A stretch of 64,000 bases of DNA from MAG-120531 sp038125995 (GTDB taxonomy: Bacteria; Bacteroidota; Bacteroidia; Flavobacteriales; Flavobacteriaceae): positions 124,001-188,000 of the forward strand of contig JAYPEX010000001.1 of assembly GCA_038125995.1 (NCBI GenBank), given 5' to 3'. The position numbers were made by a program, and so were the translations under genes. Below are positions 51,376 to 59,477 of the stretch, one piece after another; position 1 is the stretch's first letter, and each line of letters opens with the position of its first letter. The notes under the pieces are model-generated. The model was not told the DNA's origin. It did not search any database and was given only the letters and a program-made list of their open reading frames with translations.

Positions 51376-52161
51376 TTATTTTATTTGATTTTTGAGGAAT
51401 CGAATCGATATGGAATTAAATATTTTGGGTTGTTCTACATTCACAACATGACCGCAATTGGGGACGATTTCCAGCTTAGAGTATTTGTGTTTTTCTGCAA
51501 TTTCTTTTATACTGGGTAAAAACATATAGTCTTGTGCTCCCATCAGATACAGTGTAGGAACATTAACTTCAATTTGTCTAAATAATTTAAGTAGTGGTTT
51601 GAGTTCTGAGGTTAATCTAAACCATCTTATAAATTCTTTTTGAGCCAATTTTTTTGCTTCGCGAACAAACAGTAATCGAGATTTTTTGTGATTGTTCTTA
51701 GGCATGATGATATAGGCAAATAGTCGGTATAACCAGAGGTAGGGAACGATCGATTTACAGATGTTTCCAAATTTCATCAAGAGCCGCGATTTCAAGTTTA
51801 ACTTAACAATAGCACCACTTAAGATCATAGATTTGATTCGATGTGGATTTGTTTCGCTTATTTGTCTTATTAAAATAGTTCCTAGAGAAACACCTATAAA
51901 ATGAGAGGATTTAATTTTTATTTGATCTAAAACATCGAGTATGTCGTTTGATATGGCCTCGAATGTATACTCTTTGTTGAGTGAGTCACTGAAATTAAAT
52001 TTTGACTTTCCATGCCCTCTTAAATCAATTAATAGTAAATTAAATTCCTTAGATAAATCTCTTAATTGATGATGCCATATCGAAGAACTTCCTCCTGCTC
52101 CATGTACAAAAGTCACCCACTCGGTGGATTTTGGATTTTCATAGGTTATGTAGTGCAGCAT
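51376..52161 (-). CDS. Alpha/beta hydrolase
   Basis: A 261-residue alpha/beta-fold hydrolase. The oxyanion segment is FVHGAGGSSSIWHHQLRDL, a second motif is LIDLRGHGKSKF, the nucleophile elbow GVSLG lies in SSHFIGVSLGTILIRQI, the acid is the aspartate of LYLMGAQDYMFLPS, and the catalytic His is in VPNCGHVVNVEQP. Substrate unknown. It is the first gene of a pair with DUF2237. Confidence 0.9.
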   Translation of the reverse strand: MLHYITYENPKSTEWVTFVHGAGGSSSIWHHQLRDLSKEFNLLLIDLRGHGKSKFNFSDSLNKEYTFEAISNDILDVLDQIKIKSSHFIGVSLGTILIRQISETNPHRIKSMILSGAIVKLNLKSRLLMKFGNICKSIVPYLWLYRLFAYIIMPKNNHKKSRLLFVREAKKLAQKEFIRWFRLTSELKPLLKLFRQIEVNVPTLYLMGAQDYMFLPSIKEIAEKHKYSKLEIVPNCGHVVNVEQPKIFNSISIRFLKNQIK

Positions 52162-52188
52162 CGTTGATTTTAGTTGTATAATTCTAGA

Positions 52189-52506
52189 CTATTGTTGTGC
52201 TTGTAATTCTTCCAACATCATTTGAATCGACTGTTCGTCTATTCCCTGAGCCTTTAATATAATATAAAAAGCAGCCATGATGGCACTTAGTATTAAAGCT
52301 ATAATGGCTACCACCTTAGCAGTTTTAAGTTGTTTGTAGTTGTCGTAAGCTTCAGGATTTTCTGCATAAATCTCTTCTCCTTTTTTTACTAGGTAGAGTG
52401 CTATTCCTGAAAGTAGAATCCCAGAGAATCCCGTAAAACAACAGCAACCTACAAAGGCTAAAATTCCGAGTACTAATGCAGTGGTTGAGTTTGGTATTTT
52501 GTTCAT
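52189..52506 (-). CDS. CCC-motif membrane protein
   Basis: A 105-residue protein with two hydrophobic segments: ALVLGILAFVGCCCFTGFSG, carrying three consecutive cysteines, and KVVAIIALILSAIMAAFYII. This is the family annotated as CCC motif membrane protein in Bacteroidota, which commonly sits beside a DUF2752 gene, as here with a four-base overlap. Function unknown. Confidence 0.85.
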   Translation of the reverse strand: MNKIPNSTTALVLGILAFVGCCCFTGFSGILLSGIALYLVKKGEEIYAENPEAYDNYKQLKTAKVVAIIALILSAIMAAFYIILKAQGIDEQSIQMMLEELQAQQ

Positions 52507-52793
52507 GGTATGAATTTTAAAATATAGTTGCTCAGCACCATAATTCCTGTGATGATCAATAGAATGTTGGTAATGGTATTTGCGTATTTATAACTGATAA
52601 ACATTTGAAAAGCAATGTTTCCAAAAAGGGCAACGAGACTATAGATAGCAGGATACATATAAAAAGCTTCGACAAAGCTTCCTTCTATAATCAGAGCTAA
52701 AGAACGTTGTAAACCACATCCCATACATTCAACTCCAAAATAGGACTTGTTGAGACATGGTAGCATGAATTGGTTTAATATAGTTTCCATCAT
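52503..52793 (-). CDS. DUF2752 family membrane protein
   Basis: About 96 residues from the ATG at 52793; an earlier ATG at 52838 would add 15 residues and cannot be excluded. The family motif is CLNKSYFGVECMGCGLQRSL (the conserved CxGCG region), followed by two hydrophobic segments. Function unknown. It overlaps the CCC-motif gene and almost certainly works with it at the membrane. Confidence 0.82.
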   Translation of the reverse strand: MMETILNQFMLPCLNKSYFGVECMGCGLQRSLALIIEGSFVEAFYMYPAIYSLVALFGNIAFQMFISYKYANTITNILLIITGIMVLSNYILKFIP

Positions 52794-52855
52794 TATAAAT
52801 ACTCTAAAGTAAAAATAGTTATTAATTTTAAGAACCATAAATTAAACAATCAGAT

Positions 52856-53383
52856 ATGTTTAAAATAGGAGATCAAGTATCGGTTATCGATGAAAAAATC
52901 GAAGGAATCATTAGTGATGTTTCAGGAGATCGAATCGTGATAGAAACACGAGATGGGTTGAGTTTTTCTTATTCTAGTAAAGAAATCGTTAAAATAGCTA
53001 ACGAAATATCAGTGACGAATCAGCAAGTATTCAATGCTAAGAAAATTAAAAATGATTCTCATCAAAAAAAGAAGAGCACGATTGAGAGACTTAAATCAAA
53101 AACAATTTTGGAGGTAGATCTTCATATCGAAAAGTTGACAAGTCACTCCAAGGGAATGGATACGTATGACATTCTTGAATTACAAATCAATACCGCTAAA
53201 CATCAGATTAAATTTGCTGAATCGAAACAAATTAATAAAGTTATTTTCATCCATGGACATGGTACTGGAGTATTAAAAAAAGAGTTAGAATTTTTGCTCA
53301 GTCAATATCCTTCAGTGACCTATACGGATGCTTCATATCAAAAATACGGATTTGGGGGAGCTTTAGAAGTCCAATTTAACTAA
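52856..53383 (+). CDS. Smr/MutS2-C-terminal-domain protein
   Basis: A 175-residue protein. The N-terminal 55 residues form a small beta-rich, KOW/SH3-like domain (FKIGDQVSVIDEKIEGIISD), a lysine-rich linker follows, and residues 85-175 are a Smr domain with LEVDLHIEKL, VIFIHGHGTGVLKKEL and YGFGGALEVQF. Smr domains nick DNA or RNA structures; the HGHG and LDLH-like motifs needed for catalysis are visible here. It lacks the MutS ATPase. Such stand-alone Smr proteins have been linked to ribosome rescue and branched-DNA processing in other bacteria, but the role here is not established. Confidence 0.88.
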   Translation: MFKIGDQVSVIDEKIEGIISDVSGDRIVIETRDGLSFSYSSKEIVKIANEISVTNQQVFNAKKIKNDSHQKKKSTIERLKSKTILEVDLHIEKLTSHSKGMDTYDILELQINTAKHQIKFAESKQINKVIFIHGHGTGVLKKELEFLLSQYPSVTYTDASYQKYGFGGALEVQFN

Positions 53384-53410
53384 TTTTGTTACCTATTAAT
53401 ATCTTTCAAA

Positions 53411-54559
53411 GTGTTTAGAAAAGTTTATTTTGACAATGCTGCAACAACAGCAGTTCGAGAAGAAGTCGTAGAAGCGATGGCTAAGTCTTTAATGGAAGAT
53501 TTCGGGAATCCTTCTTCAACTCATGGGTTTGGAAGAAGTTCGAAGTCCATTGTTGAACAAGCGAGAAAAGATATTGCCAAAGCTCTCAATGCGCATTCCT
53601 CTGAAATCATTTTTACTTCTGGGGGAACTGAGGCAGATAATTTGGTGTTGAAATCAGCAGTTAAAGATATGGGGGTTGAGCATATTATTTCAACTGGAAT
53701 TGAACATCACGCTGTGGTTCACACGCTTGACGAATTGGAACAACTGGGATTGGTAAGGGTTCACAATTTGAATTTAAACTCAAAAGGAGAACCTGATTTA
53801 AACCAGCTTGAAGAGTTGCTAAAATCTTTAGAGGGGAAGGTGTTAATCAGTCTAATGCACGTCAATAATGAAATTGGGAATTTATTGGATTTAGATAGGG
53901 TTATAAATCTTTCAGCTCAATACGGAGCTTTGTTTCATTCAGATACCGTACAATCCGTAGGTCATTTTCAGTGGGACTTACAAAAACAAAAAGTTGATTT
54001 TCTGGCGGTATCTGCACATAAATTTCACGGACCCAAAGGAGTTGGTTTTGCCTATATTCGGAAGGGACATGTTATTAAGGCCCTATTCAGTGGAGGTTCT
54101 CAAGAAAAGGGGATCAGAGCTGGTACCGAATCTATTCACAATATTGTGGGTATGGCAAAGGCACTTCAATTAACCCAAGAGAACTACCAGCAAGAGCGAA
54201 CTTATATCGAAGGAATTAAACGTTATTTTATCAAAACACTATCAAAAGAAGTTCCTTCTGTTGTTTTTAATGGAACTTCTGCAGATTTTGACAAAAGTAC
54301 CTATACGATGGTCAATGTTTCAATTCCAATTGTCAATGAAAAAGCTAGTTTGTTGCTCTTTAATCTAGATTTAAAGGGAATTGCTTGTTCAAAAGGAAGT
54401 GCTTGTCAATCAGGAAGTCAAAAAGGATCCCATGTCCTTTCTCAGATACTCGATGAAAAGGCTTTGGAGTTTCCCGCCCTTCGATTCTCATTCTCTAAAT
54501 ACAATACTAGAGAAGAAGTAGATTATGTTGTTGAGGTTTTAAAGGAATTGTTAGGTTAA
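53411..54559 (+). CDS. Cysteine desulfurase (NifS/IscS family)
   Basis: A 382-residue PLP enzyme starting at GTG (53411). It takes sulfur from cysteine for Fe-S cluster or thio-cofactor synthesis. Motifs: VYFDNAATTAVREEV, FTSGGTEADNLVLKSAV, PLP lysine in VSAHKFHGPKGVGF, and the mobile cysteine loop ACSKGSACQSGSQKGSH. The loop is longer than in SufS, as in class I (IscS/NifS) enzymes. No isc or suf genes are adjacent, so its partner is unknown. Confidence 0.93.
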   Translation: MFRKVYFDNAATTAVREEVVEAMAKSLMEDFGNPSSTHGFGRSSKSIVEQARKDIAKALNAHSSEIIFTSGGTEADNLVLKSAVKDMGVEHIISTGIEHHAVVHTLDELEQLGLVRVHNLNLNSKGEPDLNQLEELLKSLEGKVLISLMHVNNEIGNLLDLDRVINLSAQYGALFHSDTVQSVGHFQWDLQKQKVDFLAVSAHKFHGPKGVGFAYIRKGHVIKALFSGGSQEKGIRAGTESIHNIVGMAKALQLTQENYQQERTYIEGIKRYFIKTLSKEVPSVVFNGTSADFDKSTYTMVNVSIPIVNEKASLLLFNLDLKGIACSKGSACQSGSQKGSHVLSQILDEKALEFPALRFSFSKYNTREEVDYVVEVLKELLG

Positions 54560-54563
54560 GAGT

Positions 54564-55229
54564 TTATTCCTCTTTTTCGTATGGAAATTTTCTTCCGGCG
54601 GATCGCATCATTGCATCGATGAGGTCTTTGGTATTCTTACCTGTTTTTCGATCGATGTCTTTTTCGTATTTCCAAAGTAATTTACCACTGATTCCATCAC
54701 TGAGTTTGATTGCTATTCTACCAAAACTCTTACCTAAGAAGTAATCCATCAATGAGAAATCTTCGTCTCTAACTCCCTTAGATAGTAGAACATTCAAAGC
54801 GATATTTCCAGTGATGATGACATCCACCCCTAGTATGTCACAGAGTTCTTTGGTGGTGTACAAATCAATATTTGAATGATTGATATGATTCTTGCTTAAC
54901 AGAGTGTTGGTTTGCTCAATGTTCTGAAAATCAACAGAGATTTTTTTACGTTTTTTAATCTTTAAAAAATAGGATTCCAAGGCATCTTGAACAGCTTCTC
55001 CTTCATTGATTTCAAGGCTTTTTTTGGTTTTGGAGTCTATATTCGTACTCAAGTTAACTTGAGAAGAAAAGGGGAGTATCGCCAATAATTTATGGTTTTG
55101 ACTCAATTGTTCGAAATTGATATTTTCATAAATATTCTTTTGAGCAAGCACTTTGGTAGAAGCTATTAAGATCAATAGCAGTGTGCTCAATCGATAAAGT
55201 TTGTTATTTCTTTTTCTTGAAATAGGCAT
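54564..55229 (-). CDS. Exported protein of unknown function (LpoB/CsgG-like flavour)
   Basis: A 221-residue exported protein with signal RLSTLLLILIASTKVLAQ. After it, HKLLAILPFSSQVNL and ALESYFLKI, then LGVDVIITGNIALNVLL, resemble the start and middle of the CsgG/LpoB/TolB-N-like group that are found in outer-membrane lipoproteins, but I cannot confirm membership. It begins inside the last 26 bases of the M23 peptidase gene on the same strand, so the two are translationally coupled. A role in cell-wall or outer-membrane work is plausible from context only. Confidence 0.6.
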   Translation of the reverse strand: MPISRKRNNKLYRLSTLLLILIASTKVLAQKNIYENINFEQLSQNHKLLAILPFSSQVNLSTNIDSKTKKSLEINEGEAVQDALESYFLKIKKRKKISVDFQNIEQTNTLLSKNHINHSNIDLYTTKELCDILGVDVIITGNIALNVLLSKGVRDEDFSLMDYFLGKSFGRIAIKLSDGISGKLLWKYEKDIDRKTGKNTKDLIDAMMRSAGRKFPYEKEE

Positions 55230-56901
55230 GAAACTCCTTGCTGTTATTTAATTGATCAGTAACTACTACGCGAAGATGGTAAGAATTGTTGTCCCCTGCA
55301 ATTTTATCGTCAAAATTATATGTTAAGGTTTGATCCTTAGGCTCGTATTCTAATAAGATCCATTGGTCGTTAATATATCCTTCAAAGGATTTAATACCAC
55401 TTTCAATATCTTCAGTTTTGAGAATTAGTTTGCTGTAGTAATTGAGTAGCGCTCCATCTTTGAAGTTTTTGGCCTTAATAGAAGGCGGAATAGTGTCAAA
55501 TTTAATTTGATAAATCCCCATATTGTTAATCCCTGCTATTAGTTTTCCATCCTTTTGCTCATTATTGACATAGGCAAAACTCTGATCTCGAGTTTTAATT
55601 CCTAAAAAAGCATATGGTCGTAAAGACACGTCAATAGAATCTAAAGAAAGTTCAACTTTAATGGGTGTTTTTATATAAAGGTTGTCAGGACTGAGTTCTA
55701 AATGGTTCGTCTCCGAAAATACGAGAACATCTTCTGGTTCGTAAAAGGTGTTTTTTTTGAAATGAACATTGACATTTGAAAAACTTAGATGCTTCTCATT
55801 CTGAGGATTTATAGTGATAGCGCCATCTAATTTTTCCTTTTTGATTTCAGCCTCCATTTCTTGATATTCAATGGGGACCTTAATAATAGTTTTGTTTGAT
55901 GCTGCGTCAAAAAGGTGAATTTCAAGAGTGTCCTTGGTGGTTTGATCAACTTTTATAATGCCGTCATCGAGGTATTGCTCATAGATCGCTAAGTTACTGT
56001 AATCTTTTTTAAACAAAAACATGATGCGTTCTCTAAAGCGTACTAAATGCTTGTAATCCATCAGAGTGTTGATGTGTTTAGAGTCTTCAAATGAAAAGTG
56101 ATTAAAACGCATTCTCATAAGTAGCTGATCTTTGAAAAGTTGATCAACCTTGTACAGTCCATTGTGATTTGCAGCCAAATCTTGTCGATCATATGCTTTG
56201 ATGCCAAAGCCGATTTGGCCTTTAGCAGAAACCTTAGTAGCGATATAACTTCCGTCTTTTTGTCTGCTAAAAGGAATCTGAACTTTGAGTTCGCTTCTAT
56301 TTATCACAGCGTCACTGCTGATGGGATAGACATAGAGTTTTTGTAGCACTGGTGGATTCGTGTCTTTGATATCGATATCGAAGAGTAGGGGGTTTTGAGG
56401 ATTCGAATTTGTAGATTCTCTGAGCTCAAAATGTAAATGAGGGGCAGTTGAACCTCCAGTGTTTCCGGAGAAAGCAATCAGTTGGCCTTTTTCAACTGGA
56501 AATTGATCAGGCTTTAAAAAGGTTTCAATTGCAAAGCTTTGTTTTTGATATTGTAATTCTTTAATATACTGTTCGATTTCTGGTGAAAACTTTTGAAGAT
56601 GGGCATAAACGGATGTAAGACCATTGGGATGAGTAATATACAGAGCCTTTCCATAGCCACTAGTCGAAATTTTAATTCTGGAAACATAACCCTGATTAAT
56701 CGCTAGGACAGACAAGCCCTCTCTGTGATAGGTTTTGATGTCTAATCCAGCGTGGAAATGATTGGTCCTTAATTCTCCAAAATTTCCTGCTAGGATCAAA
56801 GGAATCTTAAGAGGTGAATGTGGTGGATTGTTGATTAACTGCGCTTTCACTGGAAGCATCAGAAGTAAAGCAACAATAGATTGATAGAGGGTTTTTCTCA
56901 T
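55204..56901 (-). CDS. M23-family metallopeptidase (LytM domain)
   Basis: A 565-residue exported zinc endopeptidase with signal TLYQSIVALLLMLPVKAQ. The LytM domain is at the N-terminus (residues 30-180): FHAGLDIKTY gives the first His and Asp, SVYAHLQKF the second His and STAPHLHFELR the HxH. All zinc ligands are present, so the enzyme is probably active on peptidoglycan cross-bridges, unlike degenerate EnvC/NlpD types. The remaining 380 residues are beta-rich (immunoglobulin-like). It is followed and overlapped by an exported protein of unknown function. Confidence 0.9.
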   Translation of the reverse strand: MRKTLYQSIVALLLMLPVKAQLINNPPHSPLKIPLILAGNFGELRTNHFHAGLDIKTYHREGLSVLAINQGYVSRIKISTSGYGKALYITHPNGLTSVYAHLQKFSPEIEQYIKELQYQKQSFAIETFLKPDQFPVEKGQLIAFSGNTGGSTAPHLHFELRESTNSNPQNPLLFDIDIKDTNPPVLQKLYVYPISSDAVINRSELKVQIPFSRQKDGSYIATKVSAKGQIGFGIKAYDRQDLAANHNGLYKVDQLFKDQLLMRMRFNHFSFEDSKHINTLMDYKHLVRFRERIMFLFKKDYSNLAIYEQYLDDGIIKVDQTTKDTLEIHLFDAASNKTIIKVPIEYQEMEAEIKKEKLDGAITINPQNEKHLSFSNVNVHFKKNTFYEPEDVLVFSETNHLELSPDNLYIKTPIKVELSLDSIDVSLRPYAFLGIKTRDQSFAYVNNEQKDGKLIAGINNMGIYQIKFDTIPPSIKAKNFKDGALLNYYSKLILKTEDIESGIKSFEGYINDQWILLEYEPKDQTLTYNFDDKIAGDNNSYHLRVVVTDQLNNSKEFHAYFKKKK

Positions 56902-57017
56902 AGTTTTAAATTTAAAAATTATTGATGAAACAAATACCTATTGTATTTTAAATATTACAATTTTAAATCTCTAAAGAGATATGTGTTAAATACCAATGAT
57001 AATTCGGTAGAAATCTC

Positions 57018-57025
57018 TACTTTTG
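57018..57025 (+). promoter_or_regulatory. -7 promoter box of the zapB-like/zapA pair
   Basis: TACTTTTG, perfect TAnnTTTG, 19 bases before the ATG at 57045. Confidence 0.6.
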
Positions 57026-57044
57026 TTAAAACGCATAGTTATAG

Positions 57045-57335
57045 ATGAGTGATTTTGTGTCCCTTGTATCGTCTCTAGAAATCAAGTTGAAAAAATTGAT
57101 TGAAAGACTCAACAGTGAAGAAAAAAAGAATCATATGTTGAGTGTTGAACTAGAAAACCTAAAGGATTACAATAAGCATCTTGAGCAAGAGCTCAAAAAC
57201 TGGGAAGACCAATACAATGCTTTAAAACTCGCTAATTCTATGTTGGGCAGTGATCACAACACTACCGAAGCTAAATTGAAGATTAACACATTAATAAAAG
57301 AGTTGGACCATTGTATCGGTTCGCTCTCTGCATAA
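57045..57335 (+). CDS. Coiled-coil protein preceding zapA (ZapB-like)
   Basis: A 96-residue protein that is almost entirely one predicted coiled coil (LEIKLKKLIERLNSEEKKNH, VELENLKDYNKHLEQELKNW). The size, heptad pattern and position just before zapA (one base between stop and ATG) suggest an analogue of the cell-division factor ZapB, which links to the Z ring via ZapA. This rests on arrangement, not on recognised homology. Confidence 0.7.
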   Translation: MSDFVSLVSSLEIKLKKLIERLNSEEKKNHMLSVELENLKDYNKHLEQELKNWEDQYNALKLANSMLGSDHNTTEAKLKINTLIKELDHCIGSLSA

Positions 57336-57336
57336 A

Positions 57337-57627
57337 ATGGCAGATAAGTTAAAGATAAAACTTTCCATTGCCGATAGAGTGTATCCATTGACGATACATC
57401 CTAAGCAAGAAGAAGGTTTGAGAAAGGCTGCAAAAGAGATTGAGCAGCTTGCTAAGAACTTTGAAAAGAATTATGCAGTAAGAGATAAACAAGATGTATT
57501 GGCGATGTGTGCCTTGCATTTTGCCTCTAAATTGGAACAACAGCAGATCGATGAAGATCAGATGTCGGACCAAACTCGTGAACGCTTAAACGCACTTCAC
57601 ACAATCTTGGATGAGGTTTTGGATTAG
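57337..57627 (+). CDS. zapA: Cell division protein ZapA
   Basis: A 96-residue ZapA: beta-strands KIKLSIADRVYPLTIHPKQE followed by EEGLRKAAKEIEQLAKNF and a coiled-coil C-terminus (KQDVLAMCALHFASKLEQQQ). ZapA binds FtsZ and bundles its filaments at midcell. It lies directly upstream of the 6S RNA gene, as in E. coli. Confidence 0.92.
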   Translation: MADKLKIKLSIADRVYPLTIHPKQEEGLRKAAKEIEQLAKNFEKNYAVRDKQDVLAMCALHFASKLEQQQIDEDQMSDQTRERLNALHTILDEVLD

Positions 57628-57652
57628 ATACGTTCTTTAAAAATAAAATTAT

Positions 57653-57814
57653 TGCCCACATTAATACTTATTTGACAAACTCAACGTTACATGAATTAAA
57701 AAAGGTGAGTCGAGATTGTTAGGATATGCCTGCTTGACTGGAAATCCGATCATTCTGTTAACCTAAAACCTGTTTATAGGAGTTTGTTCATTTCTATTGA
57801 TGTGGGTTTTTTTT
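57653..57814 (+). ncRNA. ssrS: 6S RNA
   Basis: The non-coding gap between zapA and RNase Y folds into a 6S-like shape. The ends pair as CCCACATTAATA (57655-57666) with TATTGATGTGGG (57795-57806); inside, ACAAACTC pairs with GAGTTTGT; a large central bubble follows, closed by GTTAGG with CCTAAAAC. The 3' arm is followed by eight T, acting as its terminator. Position after zapA, length of about 160 nt and the long helix with a central open bubble are the expected marks of 6S RNA, which sequesters RNA polymerase in stationary phase. Ends are approximate. Confidence 0.8.
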
Positions 57815-57832
57815 ATATAAATAGTAAACCAA

Positions 57833-59401
57833 ATGGATAATAGTACACTAATAATTATTGGGATTGTAGGCCTGGTGATTGGATTTGCAATCGCAAAAAT
57901 TCTAGAAAAAGGAAAGGCCTCTAAGACCATTGCTGCAGCTAAAAAAGAAGCTTCAGGCATCATTAAAATCGCTCATAAAGAGGGTGAAAATATTAAGAAA
58001 GACAAGATTTTTCAGGCAAAGGAAAAATTCTTAGAACTCAAAGCAGAACACGAAAAACACATCGTGGCCAAGGATAAGAAAATCAGTGAAGCTGAAAAAC
58101 GAACTAGAGATAAAGAATCTCAAGTAAGTTCAGAACTTTCTAAAAGTAAAAAACTCAACGAACGTCTGGATGAGCAACTTAAAGAGATTGCCCACAAAAA
58201 CGAATATCTTGAAAAGAGAACTGCTGAGGTGGAAAAAATGCACCAAAATCAGGTTCAACAACTAGAGGTAATTTCTGGTTTATCTGCTGATGAAGCTAAA
58301 CAACAATTAGTTGAATCGCTTAAAGACATTGCAAAAAGTGATGCTATGGCCTTCTTACAATCAAGTATGGAAGAGGCTAAACTCACGGCTCAACAGGAGG
58401 CTAAAAAAGTGATCATCAATACGATACAAAGAATCGGCACAGAAGAAGCAGTGGAGAACTGTGTTTCTGTATTTAACTTAGAATCGGATGATGTAAAGGG
58501 TAGAATTATAGGTAGAGAAGGTAGAAACATCAGAGCTATTGAAGCTGCAACTGGCGTAGAAATTATTGTTGACGATACTCCTGATGCCATTATTCTTTCT
58601 TGCTTTGACTCTGTTAGAAGAGAAGTGGCGCGTTTGTCGTTACACAAATTAGTCACCGATGGAAGAATTCACCCAGCGCGAATAGAGGAGGTTGTTCAAA
58701 AAACAGAAAAACAAATCGAAGAAGAAATTATCGATATAGGGAAGCGCACTGTTATTGATTTAGGGATACACGGCTTACATCCAGAACTTATCAGAGCTGT
58801 AGGTAGAATGCGTTATCGTTCTTCTTATGGTCAAAATTTACTTCAGCACTCAAGGGAAGTTGCTAAGCTTTGTGGAGTGATGGCGGCAGAAATGGGGCTC
58901 AATGCTAAATTAGCTAAAAGAGCAGGTCTTCTACACGATATTGGTAAAGTTCCCAATACAGAGGCTGAAGTAGAAACTCCTCATGCAATCTTAGGAATGC
59001 AATGGGCAGAGAAGTACGGAGAAAAGCCAGATGTTTGCAATGCTATTGGAGCTCACCACGACGAGGTAGAAATGAAATCTTTAATCGCTCCAATCGTACA
59101 AGTATGTGATGCGATCTCAGGTGCACGTCCAGGAGCGAGAAGACAGGTTTTGGATTCATACATCCAACGTTTAAAAGATTTAGAGGATATTGCCTTTGGA
59201 TTTAAAGGAGTTCAGAAAGCTTATGCAATTCAAGCTGGTAGAGAACTTAGAGTCATCGTTGAAAGTGAAAAAGTAAACGACGATAAAGCTGCTGAATTAT
59301 CATTTGAAATCTCTCAAAAGATTCAAACGGATATGACCTATCCAGGACAGGTAAAGGTTACAGTAATTAGAGAAACTAGAGCCGTAAACGTCGCTAAATA
59401 A
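57833..59401 (+). CDS. rny: Ribonuclease Y
   Basis: A 522-residue membrane-anchored endoribonuclease that starts mRNA decay. One N-terminal helix (LIIIGIVGLVIGFAIAKIL), a coiled coil to about residue 200, a KH domain (DDVKGRIIGREGRNIRAIEA) and an HD domain with LLHDIGKVPNT and GAHHDEVE supplying the metal ligands. Length is typical. It lies 19 bases after the 6S RNA terminator and is followed by a strong terminator. Confidence 0.97.
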   Translation: MDNSTLIIIGIVGLVIGFAIAKILEKGKASKTIAAAKKEASGIIKIAHKEGENIKKDKIFQAKEKFLELKAEHEKHIVAKDKKISEAEKRTRDKESQVSSELSKSKKLNERLDEQLKEIAHKNEYLEKRTAEVEKMHQNQVQQLEVISGLSADEAKQQLVESLKDIAKSDAMAFLQSSMEEAKLTAQQEAKKVIINTIQRIGTEEAVENCVSVFNLESDDVKGRIIGREGRNIRAIEAATGVEIIVDDTPDAIILSCFDSVRREVARLSLHKLVTDGRIHPARIEEVVQKTEKQIEEEIIDIGKRTVIDLGIHGLHPELIRAVGRMRYRSSYGQNLLQHSREVAKLCGVMAAEMGLNAKLAKRAGLLHDIGKVPNTEAEVETPHAILGMQWAEKYGEKPDVCNAIGAHHDEVEMKSLIAPIVQVCDAISGARPGARRQVLDSYIQRLKDLEDIAFGFKGVQKAYAIQAGRELRVIVESEKVNDDKAAELSFEISQKIQTDMTYPGQVKVTVIRETRAVNVAK

Positions 59402-59421
59402 AAAGACAAATAAGTTATAAT

Positions 59422-59457
59422 AAAAAAGACCTAAGAGTAATCTAAGGTCTTTTTTTG
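59422..59457. terminator. Terminator between rny and the DUF349 gene
   Basis: Stem AAAAAAGACCT/AGGTCTTTTTT with an inner AGA/TCT pairing; A-run and T-run on both sides allow use by both converging genes. Confidence 0.85.
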
Positions 59458-59477
59458 TGTTTGATAACTTGTTTTAC

